Positions 50,726 to 62,555 of a stretch of 64,000 nt of DNA are shown here, piece after piece; position 1 is the first letter of the stretch, and every line of letters starts with the position of its first letter. The stretch spans positions 682,001 through 746,000 of the forward strand of contig NC_045144.1 of the NCBI RefSeq assembly GCF_008831285.2, written 5' to 3'. The notes beneath the pieces are model-generated. The model was not told where the DNA came from, made no database searches, and saw nothing but the letters and a program-made list of their open reading frames with translations. Both the position numbers and the translations under genes were made by a program. The stretch is from Nymphaea colorata (Eukaryota > Streptophyta > Magnoliopsida > Nymphaeales > Nymphaeaceae).

Positions 50726-50916
50726 CAGGGGCAGTGCTGGAAATTTCTGATTGAGGGGCACTCTGTTTAGTTTTAAACTTGAAGGGTCACTCATATGTAA
50801 AAGAAAAAAACAAAAGAAACAATAAAAGTCAATTATGTTTACATATGTAAATAAGGCAAAATTTGTAGGCTGGTGTGAAAAATTGCCACACCAGCTACAA
50901 TGTAACTCTGCCACTG
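50726..50916. mobile_element. hAT-type MITE, right arm
   Basis: Inverted counterpart of 14,369-14,560. Starts CAGGGGCAGTGC and ends CTCTGCCACTG. Flanks are GAGACCAC (50,718-50,725) and GAGGCCAC (50,917-50,924), i.e. the same 8-bp target duplication with one later substitution. Confidence 0.8.
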
Positions 50917-51699
50917 GAGGCCACCTCGAGTTACAGATTACCTCTTCATGTTTCACCACATGGAACTTGTATTTGTCACTCGTCATGCGATAAAAATATT
51001 TTGGAGATGAATATTTCAATTTGTTTGATTATCTTTGAAGGCTTGAAGTGAATTGTGGCTGCTGGAAGAAAGGAACATGCTTTTTGAGAGTGACTCTAGC
51101 ACCATTAGTAGCCATTCTTTGGAATTTGCAATTTCTTTTGAATTTTGACAATGATGCTCTGAGCAGCAGTGATCATCTGAGGAATTTGATGTGAAAGGAT
51201 GGGGCCTTATTGTGGCCAACTCCTTTTGAACATTGAAGAAGTTGAGCCTGCATATGCTGGTGAGGACATTCCACTTGAAGGGGATGAAGACAATGAAGCA
51301 AAATGAGTATGAATATTGTAATGAAGATGAAGATGAATAGATAGGTTGCATATTATAAATGTTTGATAATATGACTTAAAAACAGTAAAAAGTTTATTGT
51401 AAAAGTCTTTAACACCTCAAAATTTATCATGTTTATCATATCTTATCATTATTATGTCTGTAGATGAAGATTTGTTATTTTTATTATGTGTGTAATATTG
51501 TGATGAATTGTTTTATAGAGGAAACTTTTTTCTTGGTTTTATCAGAATTTATCACTATTTTTTATTTTTTAATTGCAAATACAATACAAAAATAAATGTA
51601 CAATATGTTACCATACATGTATGGGTTAGCCCGATCGATAAGTGATACGATACCGCTTTTACAATATTGTTTCTTTCTTCAAATTAAGTTTCCTACAGA

Positions 51700-51984
51700 T
51701 TAAAGTATTGTCTTATGAGATTGAACAATGACCAGGTGGCCAAATTTAATCAACAGAATTAGGTGCCTCGAGAGAAGTTGTCTAGGGCGCTGGCAAAAAT
51801 TGAGCAGGGAAATAAAGCTGCTACTATCTGGGAGGTTGTTCCATGTGAAGAATTGACTGAGTCTCATGGGGAGGAGGAGGAAATTTGGTGCAGAAGGCAA
51901 CAAATTGTAGATGCATGGGGTGATAGAAATTCAAGTAGTTTTCAAGTTGTAGTTCAAACAGAAATTATTTTTAACGATGATTAA
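51700..51984 (+). pseudogene. Unidentified coding-like segment, right arm
   Basis: The plus strand reads a peptide ending NNDQVAKFNQQN-stop, then in the same frame PREKLSRALAKIEQGNKAAT, an acidic EEEEIWCRRQQIVDAWGDR and FQVVVQTEIIFNDD-stop. Codon usage and charge pattern look protein-like. The left-arm copy has an extra stop. Family unknown. Confidence 0.3.
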
Positions 51985-52635
51985 TTCTAACATTTAATTA
52001 AGAACTTTATTTTGATTTGCACGCTGGGAAGGCACAAAATGACAAGAAAATGTGGATGAAGCTTGACTAGGCTAGCTAGATGATAAAATCTTGAAGGGTC
52101 TGGTAATTATTGCCATCATTTTCTTTCTTAATAAGACCAGAAAAAATATGTTATCAATTAAACATTTTCATGATTTGGGTCAAATGACTCATAAATCCAG
52201 TGTTTCTTTGGCCAATGTTTGCCATGAGCCAGACCCAACTAGCATTCAATCGACCATATTTTTTGTGTTAAGACTGAACCAATTCAAAAAATTACACTCT
52301 ATAGAGATCTTCCCTTGTGCCGGGTGAGCAAGAGGGGTATTTCATCCTACCGCTCAACAAGAGGGGTATTTCATCCCTACAGCCAATTCTGTGTCAAGTG
52401 TCCCACAATTGCAGGCTCATTGAAATTCAACAGAATCAGCCTCTATGATGGTAAATCCTACATAAAATGTTCTTATTTCATTGTCAGAAAATAAATAATG
52501 AATCATGACAAGTTTACACATATAATTGAGCAAGGTCATCTGTAGAGTTAGATAATGTTTTTATTTGTTGGGTTAGGCATCTTCCCAGATAGAAAACATA
52601 CTAGAAGCATCAAACAAAGCAATGCTAGTGGGAAT

Positions 52636-52682
52636 ATATATATATATATATATATATATATGACTGTGTGTGTGTGTGTGTT
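52636..52682. repeat. (TA)n(TG)n at outer edge of right arm
   Basis: About 26 bp of TA, a short spacer, then (TG)n. It marks the right arm's outer end. Confidence 0.9.
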
Positions 52683-52810
52683 GAAATTAGGCAGCTATTT
52701 CTGTGCTCGGATGGTTATTTTGTATTGTTAAAAACTGCCATAAAAGTTGGATTCCATAATTGAAAACCATGGTCAATCACTTGATCATTGCAAATGCATC
52801 TTTCACGATG
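52680..52810 (-). repeat. TA-associated dispersed repeat, copy 4
   Basis: Diverged relative of 47,040-47,185, in the same orientation. It lies directly outside the right arm, next to its terminal (TA)n. Confidence 0.6.
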
Positions 52811-54350
52811 TTTTTTATCGACACCAAACAAACAAATAACCATCCAGTCGTGGAGGTTCATCTTTGAATCACTTGAATATTCAGAAATGATCACGCCAAT
52901 CCATTGTTAATCACCCATTTTAAATAACCATAAACATGTTTAAAGTATGATGACATTCCTTTATTTTCCAGTCAACCTTGTACAATAGATGGATCATATG
53001 AATATCCCATCAAAGGATGCAGGATGGCCCAGCAAGCAAAATTACTATGATATTTTAAAAAATTGATTCCTAATGACATGAATAATTTCACGCTAGCCAG
53101 CCAACTTGTGATCTCAACCCCTTCTTTAGTGGTAGAGCCAAGACTTTTTGGCAGAAGGGCACGTGAGTCACCAACCTGGGTCTGATGTGGGGACTATGAT
53201 CTGACAGCAACTAGGTCCAGCATTGTCGCAACAATACTGATGTGGGGCAATGGTGCACAGCAACCCACACTTCGCTTCAATACTTCCCTTCTTACAGCAT
53301 GTTCACCGCTTATTGTGGTTACCTAAGGAATATGTTAAGATGCTCTCTTATTGATCAAATGGTGATTGGAATTCTTCAACGCAAGAATATTCAAACCTAT
53401 TACTTAAAATTGCTTGGATTGTGGAGAAGGGTGCAGAAAACACAAAAAGTTGCATGCAATCCCCTGTAAATATGCAAGAACTTGTTACATCACTAGCTAA
53501 TGTCACCAGCCACCATTTGTCCCCAGGCAAAATGTTCCAATCTTGGTGTCTATAAATTATGACATAGAAAGTGGATTAATTACTGTCATTTGTATATTTA
53601 ATTACCTATTTCATATCTCATGAATAGAACGAGGGGCTCCCTCGACAGTTTCAGAACGCAAAAACCTATTTGATTTCACAAGCAGTGGCTGCCGGAAGTT
53701 CATGCAGCTCAATTACATTATTTACAAGAATTTTTGTTAGGTACTGGAAAACTATATATTTTAAACTTATAACATGGTAACTCCTCAACTTGATTGCAAG
53801 ATAAGCTAAGCAAGGTTATAATCAATCACCAAAATATGGAGTACATCACTAACTTGTGGAGTTTGGTGCATGTTGGATGGGGAGTCTATGCTTCATGCCT
53901 TCAAACTAAGCAGAGTCCAAAAATCACCAAAATGGTTTTCAGCTAGAGATCAAGCTGAAGAAAAATAGAACCCTAAAGGGGTAGTGGCAAAGCCAAATTT
54001 CTGATTGTGGGGTAGTATTAGTTTAACTTTCAACTTTAAGGTATACAAAAAAAAATTAAAAAAAAAGAAGTATCAATGACTGGTACGGGAAATTGCTTAC
54101 AAAATTTGCAATGCGGCTCCACTACTGTTATGGAGTCATTTGGCAGCAGGGACACTCATACAGTTTTCATAATAAGAACAACCCCTAAATAGGTAGACAA
54201 AATGGGGGATGCTTAGCAGAAGTCTAACTGAGCGTGAGTGACTATACACAATTTCCCGGATCTCTTTCTTCCAATGAAAAAGATTGAAAACCAGAAGGTG
54301 ACAAAACAGGACACATAATAACTACGTACCATGAAGAAGAGAAAACAGAT
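52810..54350. other. Non-coding DNA with a diverged hAT-type MITE
   Basis: No gene found. 53,981-54,125 is a relative of the 14,369-14,560 MITE. A further string TAGTGGTAGAGCCAAG at about 53,127 resembles the same element end but has no clear partner. Confidence 0.45.
53981..54125. mobile_element. Diverged hAT-type MITE
   Basis: Starts GTAGTGGCAAAGCC and ends GCGGCTCCACTAC, with interior strings shared with the MITE at 50,726 (AAATTTCTGATTG, GGGAAATTGC). The target duplication can no longer be seen. Confidence 0.55.
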
Positions 54351-55660
54351 CTATTTAGATGGGTGCTTTATGTTACTTCGTGCCTAAGAAGGTGCAGTCC
54401 TTCAAGTTTCACTTTTAACCTATACAAATCAGACCTTAGGCATCCAATATATTGGATCATATAGATATGTAGCCCTCCACATACGTCATCAAAAGTATAT
54501 CAGATGCCCACCTAAGCAAGAAATTAAGTCCAAGATGTCTGAGAAAACTTGTTCCTATAGATGGATAAGCAAATGCTAGTCCATCAATTCGTGATCCATT
54601 TCCAGATTTTTTAAAGTGATATCTCATCCACAGCGTCGCATCAATTGAGGAATCAACAAGCGATATCCCATGACAATGATGGTGGCCAAAGTGCAGTTTC
54701 TCCAGTCCACCGCCTGCAACCCAAAGCCCCGATATGAGATTGAGTGCGTGTACATCCGAACGCACATGTATGCAGTGGAAAAAAGATGGGGTTTTTATAT
54801 GTTCAATTTTTTTAATAAAGAAATGTTTATTTTAGACTTTTTTGAATTTTCATAACCTTTTTTCTACTCTTTTAAAAAGTTTCTTTTTTATTATATTCAG
54901 AGAACAAGGATGGGGTTGGGCTACTTTTAAATTTTTTAATAAAATGATGTTTATTTTAGACTTTTTAACTCTTTCATAATATATTTCATATATATATATA
55001 TATATATATCCTCTTCTTTGAAGATATGTCTTTTCTATAATACCTTTTCTTGAACCGGATACTCTCCTTTCATTATGGCTGTTACATTAATACAAATATG
55101 TTCGTGTTGTCCCATGTCCACCTGAACTCTAAACCTGGTAATATATGTGTCATACTAATGCAAAAAAATTTGTGCGCTGGTTATGATGAAAATAGTCAAA
55201 ATTCACACCGAAAAAAAAATTGGGAAGACAAAAGTGGAAGTAAAAAAAAAAAAACTAAAAAGTACATACCTTTTGAAAATTATTAAAATGTCCCCTTACT
55301 CTTGGGGTATCTACGTTGGGTACCCTTAACCGGGCACTCAACTCAATCTACCCAAACTCAGATGAACGCTCTCCACTCACTGCCTCTTCATGAGCAACTG
55401 TCACCACCCTTCTCTCTCTCTCTCCCTCTCTCTCTCTCGCTTTCTGATTTAGCCTGATTTGTTTTTTTATTTTAAAACAGCTCTTAAGGATGGTGAAAAG
55501 ATTAACGGACAATGTGGGCTATTAGAGAGAGAGACATGCATGGAATATTCTTGTGTCAGATTTCCATTGCATCCATGGGTCACATTTTTCTTTCTTTGAC
55601 AAGTAGCCTAAACCATTGCATCTGGCGTTGTTAGCCGACGTGAGGTCTGTGTGCCTATTG
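54350..55660 (-). repeat. Older partial copy D of the duplicated block
   Basis: Matches 45,830-46,870 in the same orientation but is clearly more diverged. Shared anchors: TAGATGGGTGCTTTRTG at the start, CCAATATATTGGATCATATA, CCCACCTAAGCAAGAAATTA, ATCCCATGACAA, GTGCAGTTTCTCC, TTCGTGTTG(T/G)CCCATGTCCACC, GAACGCTCTCCACTCA and TTTCTTTCTTTGACAAGTAG at the end. On the minus strand 54,765-54,457 is a 102-codon open frame ending TYVEGYISI, matching the tail in copy A. Confidence 0.75.
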
Positions 55661-58480
55661 TGATACTTATCAATCCGCCTTAGTAGTACTTTAATTCTTC
55701 ATACTCTCACATTCTGTTTTTCTCTTGTAAACGTTGGTTGGAATCAGCCGATTTGAATTGTAGGGGCTTGGCTTGGGTTGATCCAAAGTGTTATACAAAT
55801 CGGCTAATAGTTATTTATTTATTTATGTTTACTTATAAGAAACTCTCTTCTTCATAAAACCACCAAGGTGGACGTACTGTACATCGTTCAACTCGAATGT
55901 TGTTCTTGCCATGCTTTGCAGACAAGAGAAATAACACACTAGAATGTGACAGCGGCCACAAGATTCAAACCTTGAATTCCTTGGATATGAACTGCCAAGC
56001 AGCCCAGTTGCCCAATGTGCCTTGAGGCAATCAGCCAATCTTTATTCAAGTGATTCGGAATGAAGCATGATTTAGCCAGTTCATCGCCAATCACCCATTT
56101 TAAAAGACGCAGATGTGCTTACGGGTTTCTTTCAGTTTCCACTTGATTTTACATTTCATTCAGAGAAATTTCCACAATATTGACAAAGTAGTTCCCAGCT
56201 TGATCTCAATCTCAAACTGCGGGCCCACACGGACCATCTACAGTCCAGCATCTGCAGTTTGGCATTGTTGAGGAATCGATCAATGACATCATTGGAGTTG
56301 GTCAAAGAGGGCATCTGCAGTTTAACCCAACCTGGGGATGTCAAAGGGTTGGGTTAGGTCGAGCAAGCTGGCTCTGACCTAAATGAATGTGGGTGAACAG
56401 GATCTGGAATAGCATTAGGCTGGACCAGGCTTGACAAAGCCGTGCTTGGGCTGACCCAAAGCCTTTATTGGCAGTCCAAGCCTGTTCTCTTTAGTTATTG
56501 GGCCAGGGCCTGACCATCAACTTCATGTTTATCTTGTACTCAACCGATATCTATCCTAATTTGAAACTCTTCACTTTTCATTTCTAATTTTCTGGAAACC
56601 ATTGGGAATATGTCAAGAGTTTGTATGGGAGTCGACTGCTGGCATCATGCCAAAGAATGTGGAAAAAAAAAGTATAAAGGTATGTATTTGGGCCAAGTCG
56701 AGCCCCCAATACCTGACCCAGGCCAGCTATCCCAGCGAGTTTTCTTATCTGGCCAGTAGGTCAAATGGTCCCAATTGTCCATCTGGTGCCTGGCCCAGTG
56801 CTTACCCTTAGAGTCAGTCATAGTGTTTTGGCAAAATATATACAGACTTTTGCTACGAAGTTCCCACTGATCTTGTGTGTGTGAGAGGTTTGCCATCATT
56901 GAGAACTTGCTTGTCAGCTAATTAATATTTTTGGGTGATGCATTTGAAAGAGGCCTAGCTTAAAACCGAACATGGAATCTTTTGCACCCTTTAGATATGA
57001 TAAAAGTCATTTTGTGCATGAGTTTATGGTAATCTAATTAAAATATCATTAGACGCATACAGTGGTGCTACTTAGTCTTCACCTATAAAAATTAAAACTA
57101 CTTAAGATATTACTAGTACTTTTATATGGGAGAATTATAGCATGTTGAATGCCCAGTGTTGTTAGGTAATTAAAAAGTTAAAATCTATGGTTGAAAGCAC
57201 CACAAACTGTTGTTTAAATCATGATAAACTATTATAAAAACACACTACCACAAACCATAAACCGTTGCTAATACCCCTGCAGTGTCTATATTTTAGCAAA
57301 TAATGTTTTATTTTGAGCTATATGACAATATCTAGCATCCGTCAAATTTGAATCCACACACACACACATATTCAAATTTGTCATTTCTTAGATCTTGTCT
57401 TATTACTAAAAATAAAGATCGGTCGCTAAAGCATGCAGCTGTATTAGAAACAGTGTATCAAATAGTGCCTATTTATGGCACTTTTTTAATGGTTTATGGG
57501 TTTATCAGTGACATATTTTAAATCTATTAGTTGTCCAACATCCAAAAGATTAAAATGATTATATATATATATATATATATTTGTTATATATATATTTGTT
57601 TACTTAATATATATTTATCTGTATTTTATTATATTTATCACTAGGAACCTTATTTTCCTAAGAGTATGTTAACTTGTCAACCTTCTTCCTTCAACTCTTC
57701 ATTGAGGTTCTTCGTTCTTGAAAACGGTAATATTCAAAAAAATATTGTTCTTACCACTTTTGTCTATATTGCTAAAAATAACGAGACCACAAAAGTGCAT
57801 GGGGCCCCAACCCTGTGATGTATACCTTGTCCCTTCAATGGGGGCCCGAAATGCTGCACATTCCTTGACGAGGAACCGTTCTGATGCAATCGGCTGGGTT
57901 TCTCCTTCCATTAATGATCAAAAGTAATATAAAGAAAAAAAAATCAACAGAAAAAAACAATTAAGAACTGGCCTCTAACTAAGCCTCAACACTCTCTTGC
58001 TCACTCAGCAAACTTTCCATGGTCAGGTCAGCACTTTTCAGGATTTGTCTGACATGATCAGTGACCTTCAGTATCATTAATATTGGCTTTTCTTTTGTTT
58101 TTGTTTTTTTGACTTTGTCAACGACAAAGGAGTTTCCAAAGGAGATAGCCTCCAAAGAGAAGTGATCTTTAACCACGGAATACCTTCTCACTATTGAGCC
58201 TGCCAACGAACCAGAGTCACTCTCTCAGTTCCTTGACACGAGAACTAAGAGCATGACAGTTTGTGATTAGGTAACATGACAGTCTTTAGGAATCCTCTCT
58301 ACAAGAACAGAGTCCATAGTTCTGATCATGTTTGAGAAGAGAAACCTTTGTACCATAGTAAACCAGCCACTTTATAACATTTGCAACACATGTAGTGACC
58401 ACTTTCAGCCCCCACTCATCTTTACTCTCACAATGCCAAAAAGACTAAAAATTATGGTTTGCAGCTAGATATTTTCGCCT
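55660..58480. other. Non-coding DNA; GGCC-rich repeat in the middle
   Basis: 56,320-56,830 begins GGGGATGTCAAAGGGTTGGG and is rich in GGGCC/GGCCC-like strings, reminiscent of plant DNA transposons that start GGGGTGTCAA and carry GGCCCGG subterminal repeats; no matching other end was found. (TA)n lies at 57,560-57,582. Open frames at 55,829-56,038 and 57,979-58,206 (both minus) match nothing I know. Confidence 0.4.
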
Positions 58481-59189
58481 GTTTTACATATTGTCCTCAT
58501 TCTTGTTTATAGAATACCTCACAACATGAGTGTCAAACTTCCCTCTTAGAAATCTTAGCTAGCTTAACCACCTCTTTATGCACCACGTGATTTTTGAAAC
58601 ACCATAGCTTCCAGATTGTGATATTGAAGCAGGCAAGCCAACACCATCCGAATTCTTTACATGAGAACCTCTTCCTCCACCACCAGCTCCAGACAGAGAA
58701 AAGTCTGATGTATGGAATTTATCAACTCCAACCATGAATAGATGTATTGCTAATGTTCATAGCATTAGTATATGAGAAAGAAAGTGAGATAGATCTTCAC
58801 AAGCCCTCCACACAAATTAAACACAGAAACAATGGAAGACCTTACATTGGGCATCAGCAGGTTGACGTTAATAACTACAAAAAACACAAACCAGTTAGCT
58901 CTAGGTTACGCTTTTGCGTTCCACATCTACTGTGCCTTGTAACTACCATTCCTTTAATTTTACATGGTTCCAAACTTGGCTCCTGAGCTTTGCAGATTTA
59001 CGATTTTCTTTAGAACAAAGAAAATCTGCACTTTGCAAGAGCCTAAGTTGAAGGCAATCTCCAATGCATTGCACATGTCACCAAGATTTAGCTTAATGTG
59101 GTGCTGTATTAGCATTTACTTAACCGACTTTCGAAGGAAAGGTTCTGCTTCCCAAGCAGATCCAATGGATCTGCTTGAGTAAAACATCC

Positions 59190-59640
59190 TCTGTAGAACT
59201 TATCAAGCTCTCCATTCATCGCATTTCAAGTAACAGATTTGGATCCCGCCCAAGAGAAGAAATATTGGGAACCATTTCCACATACCAAGTACTTTTCCTA
59301 CTCAAATATTTCTTCATGCATAATGAGTCCCATATGCCCTGGTGAAAAATTAATGTACATCTTAGAAACAACCAATTAGCTTCATTGACCCCTTTAAGTT
59401 TTCTAATGCCGAGCCCACCTTCCTATTTAGGAAAAGCCAAGACATTCTAGGCAATTAAATGAGGCTTACCCCCGCATCTGACTGTTCCTATAAAAAACAG
59501 CACATAATCTGTTCCATTTTCTTAATGACACCAAGAGGCACTTGAACACCAACATCCAGTAAATACAAGTGCTTCTAATACTGATTTGATCAAGTAGATC
59601 CTACTGCATAGGAAAGTAGCATCTTTTTCATAAACTAAGT
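59190..59640 (-). pseudogene. LINE reverse transcriptase C-terminal remnant
   Basis: Reads LEALVFTGCWCSSA..., then GLGIRKLKGVNEANWLFLRC, IWDSLCMKKYL and STWYVEMVPNISSLGRDPNL. G-G-L-G-I-R-x-L followed by N-x-A-x-L is the hallmark just after the RT domain of plant LINEs. A stop precedes the first G. Confidence 0.75.
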
Positions 59641-60339
59641 TTACTCTGTATTTTTAAAAGAATAAGAAATGGGACTTAACAACGTTAAGTTTTCTTTTAT
59701 AAATACGCAGTGACCAACGGCAAGGTGATCCATAATCATTCTTGTTGAGTTGTCGCGGGTAAAAAATCTTTAAAAATGAGAAGTACATGCTGAAAGAATT
59801 GGATCCTCCTCATAAAACTCCCCATCATCTGTCTTCAAGTGCAAGAGTCTACTTTTTTTGGACCTTTCTTGAACATAGGATGAAAACATTTGCTGTTATT
59901 ATCCCCTTTTTTGTAGCCATGATACCCTTACTTTCTTTTTCTAGTACATTTCTTCATCTCAAAGAGCGTCCACAAGAAAACATCTAATATGATTTCATAA
60001 GTGGACAGTTATGAGAGTCAATATCTTGCCTCTTATAAATTTCAATAATATCCTTTCGAAGTACATTAATTCTAGTATCAACTTTCTTGGTTCTATGCTT
60101 ACTCCAATTACTTAGGCATGGTCGTACTCTATTCTGTTTTGCGAAAAGTTTAAGAACTGCACATCCTCTACACTCCACTCTCCATGCTCTTGTAATAATG
60201 ACCTTACAACTAGGTTGACACTCTCAATAAAGGAACTATTTAAATCTTGTCTTCTCTTGCATGCGGTTTTAAAGATATTTAATTTACATGTAAAAGAGAA
60301 GTGCTGAGTGGTCTAAAGAACTTCTTGGTTCTACCAAAA

Positions 60340-60970
60340 GCTGCCCACAATTTTCAACTTTCTCAAAAATCTATCTAAGTTGCTTTGAACCAGTGCCGTC
60401 GGGATGCAGAGATTGGTTCAAGTGAATGCTCTGTTTCTGTCCACAATCTCTCTTAGTCCAACATCTTGAATGAATCCATTGAATGCTAAACAAGCTTGTC
60501 TAGCAGGCGCAGGGCCATTTTTCAGACTCCTTATAAGCTGAATTAAAATCTTTCATTATAATACTAACATTTGTTTTTTGGCAATTATGATATTTAACAT
60601 AACCAATTGGTCTTTGCGAATTCTAAAGTAAGGGTGAAGATACACACCTATTGTATCAAAGATGAGATTGAAAGCTTTATGAATAAACAAACAATCCATC
60701 CAAAATTTATTAAATTTGCAACTAGTCAATCTAAAATCAGCCTGTCTCTAACTCTACACAATTATGGCCCCATTAAGATTCGTATCAATATTAGATTAAA
60801 AAAAAAACTCCTCGAAGTGATTGCAAAAGGATTTGAAGTTGTCTGCATTCAACATGATATCGAAACATGAAAATGATCCCAAGTTGATGAGATATCACCC
60901 AATTGCCAAAATCTTTCTACATTGTTAGAGTAGCAAGGACTCTAACATTCCAACTATAAACTTCATTTTA
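60340..60970 (-). pseudogene. LINE ORF2 endonuclease remnant
   Basis: The start reads MKFYSWNVRVLATL-like in two frames (the usual M-K-x-x-S-W-N-x-R-G-L), and the end has DVGLREIVDRNRAFT-stop-TNL...LDRF, corresponding to the D-x-G-x-x-x-x-x-x-x-F-T-W-x-N ... L-D-R-F endonuclease tail. Stops replace the Trp of FTWTN and other positions. The endonuclease would nick target DNA; it is inactive here. Confidence 0.65.
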
Positions 60971-61599
60971 TTGCAATTGGCAACTCCTCTTAGGCTGATT
61001 TTCCTACAGGAGAGCATTCTCTTGTTATGGAAATCCTCTGCTCCTTGGATATCCATGCCAGGATCATGTTGCACCAACTTCCTTTATTTCCGGCCAGAAC
61101 TTTATATAGCCTTAAAAAATGTTGTTCCACAACCCTTCTTCTTAAAATTGTTAACTTCTTTGGAATGGAGATCTCTTTTTTGTTCAAACTAATATTCATA
61201 GGAGAGGAAGACATTTTATCTTTTTGTTTTCAGTCCATTAGTACAGTCCTAGTGGAGTTCAAACAGCCAAATCCAGGAAAAAATTCCTCCTCAACTTCTA
61301 TGGCTTTCTTCTTGGTCTCATGGCAGGACTCAGCAATAGTTTTACCATGGTTAACCTTCAATGAAGATGATTCCATCACCATTTCATATGAGATAATCCC
61401 TTGAGACTCGTGACCCATAGATCATAGGTCTTCAATAGGAAGTACATCTTTTTCAAAAGGCACAAATTGATTTCATTTAACATTAGATAGCTTGCATTGC
61501 TTAGAGCCTAGATTCCACCTTCAATTAGCAATAATGACTTTTCCCTCCCTCATACGAGTGAGACGATCTCCTGTGGGATGTAATGAATCCCCACATAAG

Positions 61600-62510
61600 G
61601 TATAGAAACAAATTTTTGTTTCATCTTCCACCATTTATTCAAAAACTTTATCACCATCAAGTATACAAATCAAACCCATAAGTGAAGCCATCAGCATCTA
61701 CAAAAAGCTACCCAGAACCTTAACGACACCAGCTAACACCTTGCAGTTCCACATATAAAGAGGCAACTTGGGTAGATGAATCCCTGGAGGGGTTCTCGTG
61801 ACAGCTTGAAGTCAAACGACATTCCTGACTTCCACTTGCTCAAGACCAAAAACCTATCGCGAACACGCCATTTTTTTGGTTGTATAACTTCCTCTAAATA
61901 TTCCTTTGAGGAAGCCTTGATAAAAAAGAGTCATTTTGAAAGGAGTGAAAATTGTCTTCACCTGATACAAATTGTGGAAAACTTCCACCCAATCCAGATG
62001 AAATCTTGAGCTACCGCCTAATAGAATTGCAATAGCAGTCCATCTGAAAGGTCTGACCATTTGCTTCCCCTCAATTTCACTCACTACAAGATCTGGTAAT
62101 CCAAATGCCTCCTCCCACTCATTTTGGTCCACAACACCAGCGCTCTTTACCACCGACACCCAAAATCATCGCACTGATAGAACTGACTGGAATCCTTGAT
62201 CAATAGGTGACTTTCCACGAACATTTTCCTAACTCTAACCTAGGGTCCATGTTGTTCCCTTTCTCTGCTCCTTCACATGATAACCACATCTTCTCCGTGA
62301 CCAAGAACTGTTACATGTGGAACAATCCACACACTTCTCACTTTGACCATGTGCTTCTTTTCCCCACCATTTGTATTTAAATCCACACCCTTAGTCACAA
62401 CCTACCTCATGATCTCCTTTATAAATACAAGGAGTTTTTCTTTGTAGATCTATGATTAACAGTTGCCATAGCCACCTTCCTCTCCGCCTTCATGATCCTC
62501 CTCCTGTAAC
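61600..62510 (-). pseudogene. LINE ORF1, DUF4283-like
   Basis: A 101-codon open frame (62,159-61,854) reads EEAFGLPDLVVSEIEGKQMVR... and LLGGSSRFHLDWVEVFHNLY. The next frame gives TPPGIHLPKLPLYMWNCKVLAGVVKVLGSFL, matching the DUF4283 signature G-L-P-x-x-x-W-x-x-x-x-L-x-x-I-G-x-x-L-G found in plant LINE ORF1 proteins (RNA-binding, gag-like). No zinc knuckle was seen. Confidence 0.6.
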
Positions 62511-62555
62511 TTCTCCCAGTTGCACTATCAAACTTTCCTACGAACATCTTGACTA

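Larger units (their letters stand above)
42660..52640 (-). repeat. Right arm of ~10-kb inverted duplication
   Basis: Reverse complement of 12,655-22,640 (anchors given there). The inner edge lies in the 30-bp gag minisatellite and the outer edge in (TA)n at 52,636-52,661. At the outer edge it has nine extra bases (ACTAGCATT on the left-arm strand) that the left arm lacks. Gene content is the same: truncated copia, conserved unidentified blocks, hAT-type MITE. Confidence 0.93.
58480..62540 (-). mobile_element. LINE (L1-type) retrotransposon, internally deleted
   Basis: Minus-strand order: ORF1 with a DUF4283-like region (about 62,510-61,600), ORF2 endonuclease (about 60,970-60,340), then directly the C-terminal part of reverse transcriptase (59,640-59,190) and a post-RT region (about 58,650-58,500, reading CFNITIWKLWCFKNHVVHKE). 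The RT core with its YADD/FADD catalytic motif is missing; only about 700 bp lie between endonuclease and RT C-terminus. Many stops and shifts. No poly(A) tail or target duplication identified. Its 5' end lies about 15-20 bases from aspartic protease pseudogene 3. Confidence 0.75.

Noticed and set aside
55940-55990. GGTTTGAATCTTG on the minus strand, like a tRNA box B (possible SINE)
   Set aside because: No convincing box A at the right distance, no clover-leaf and no repeated copy in the window.
56320-56830. GGCC-rich segment as a complete DNA transposon
   Set aside because: Only one end resembles a transposon terminus (GGGGATGTCAA). No matching inverted end or target duplication could be found, so it is only noted.
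57979-58206. 75-codon minus-strand open frame near the LINE 3' end
   Set aside because: Lies beyond the recognisable LINE coding region, and its sequence fits no LINE domain I know.
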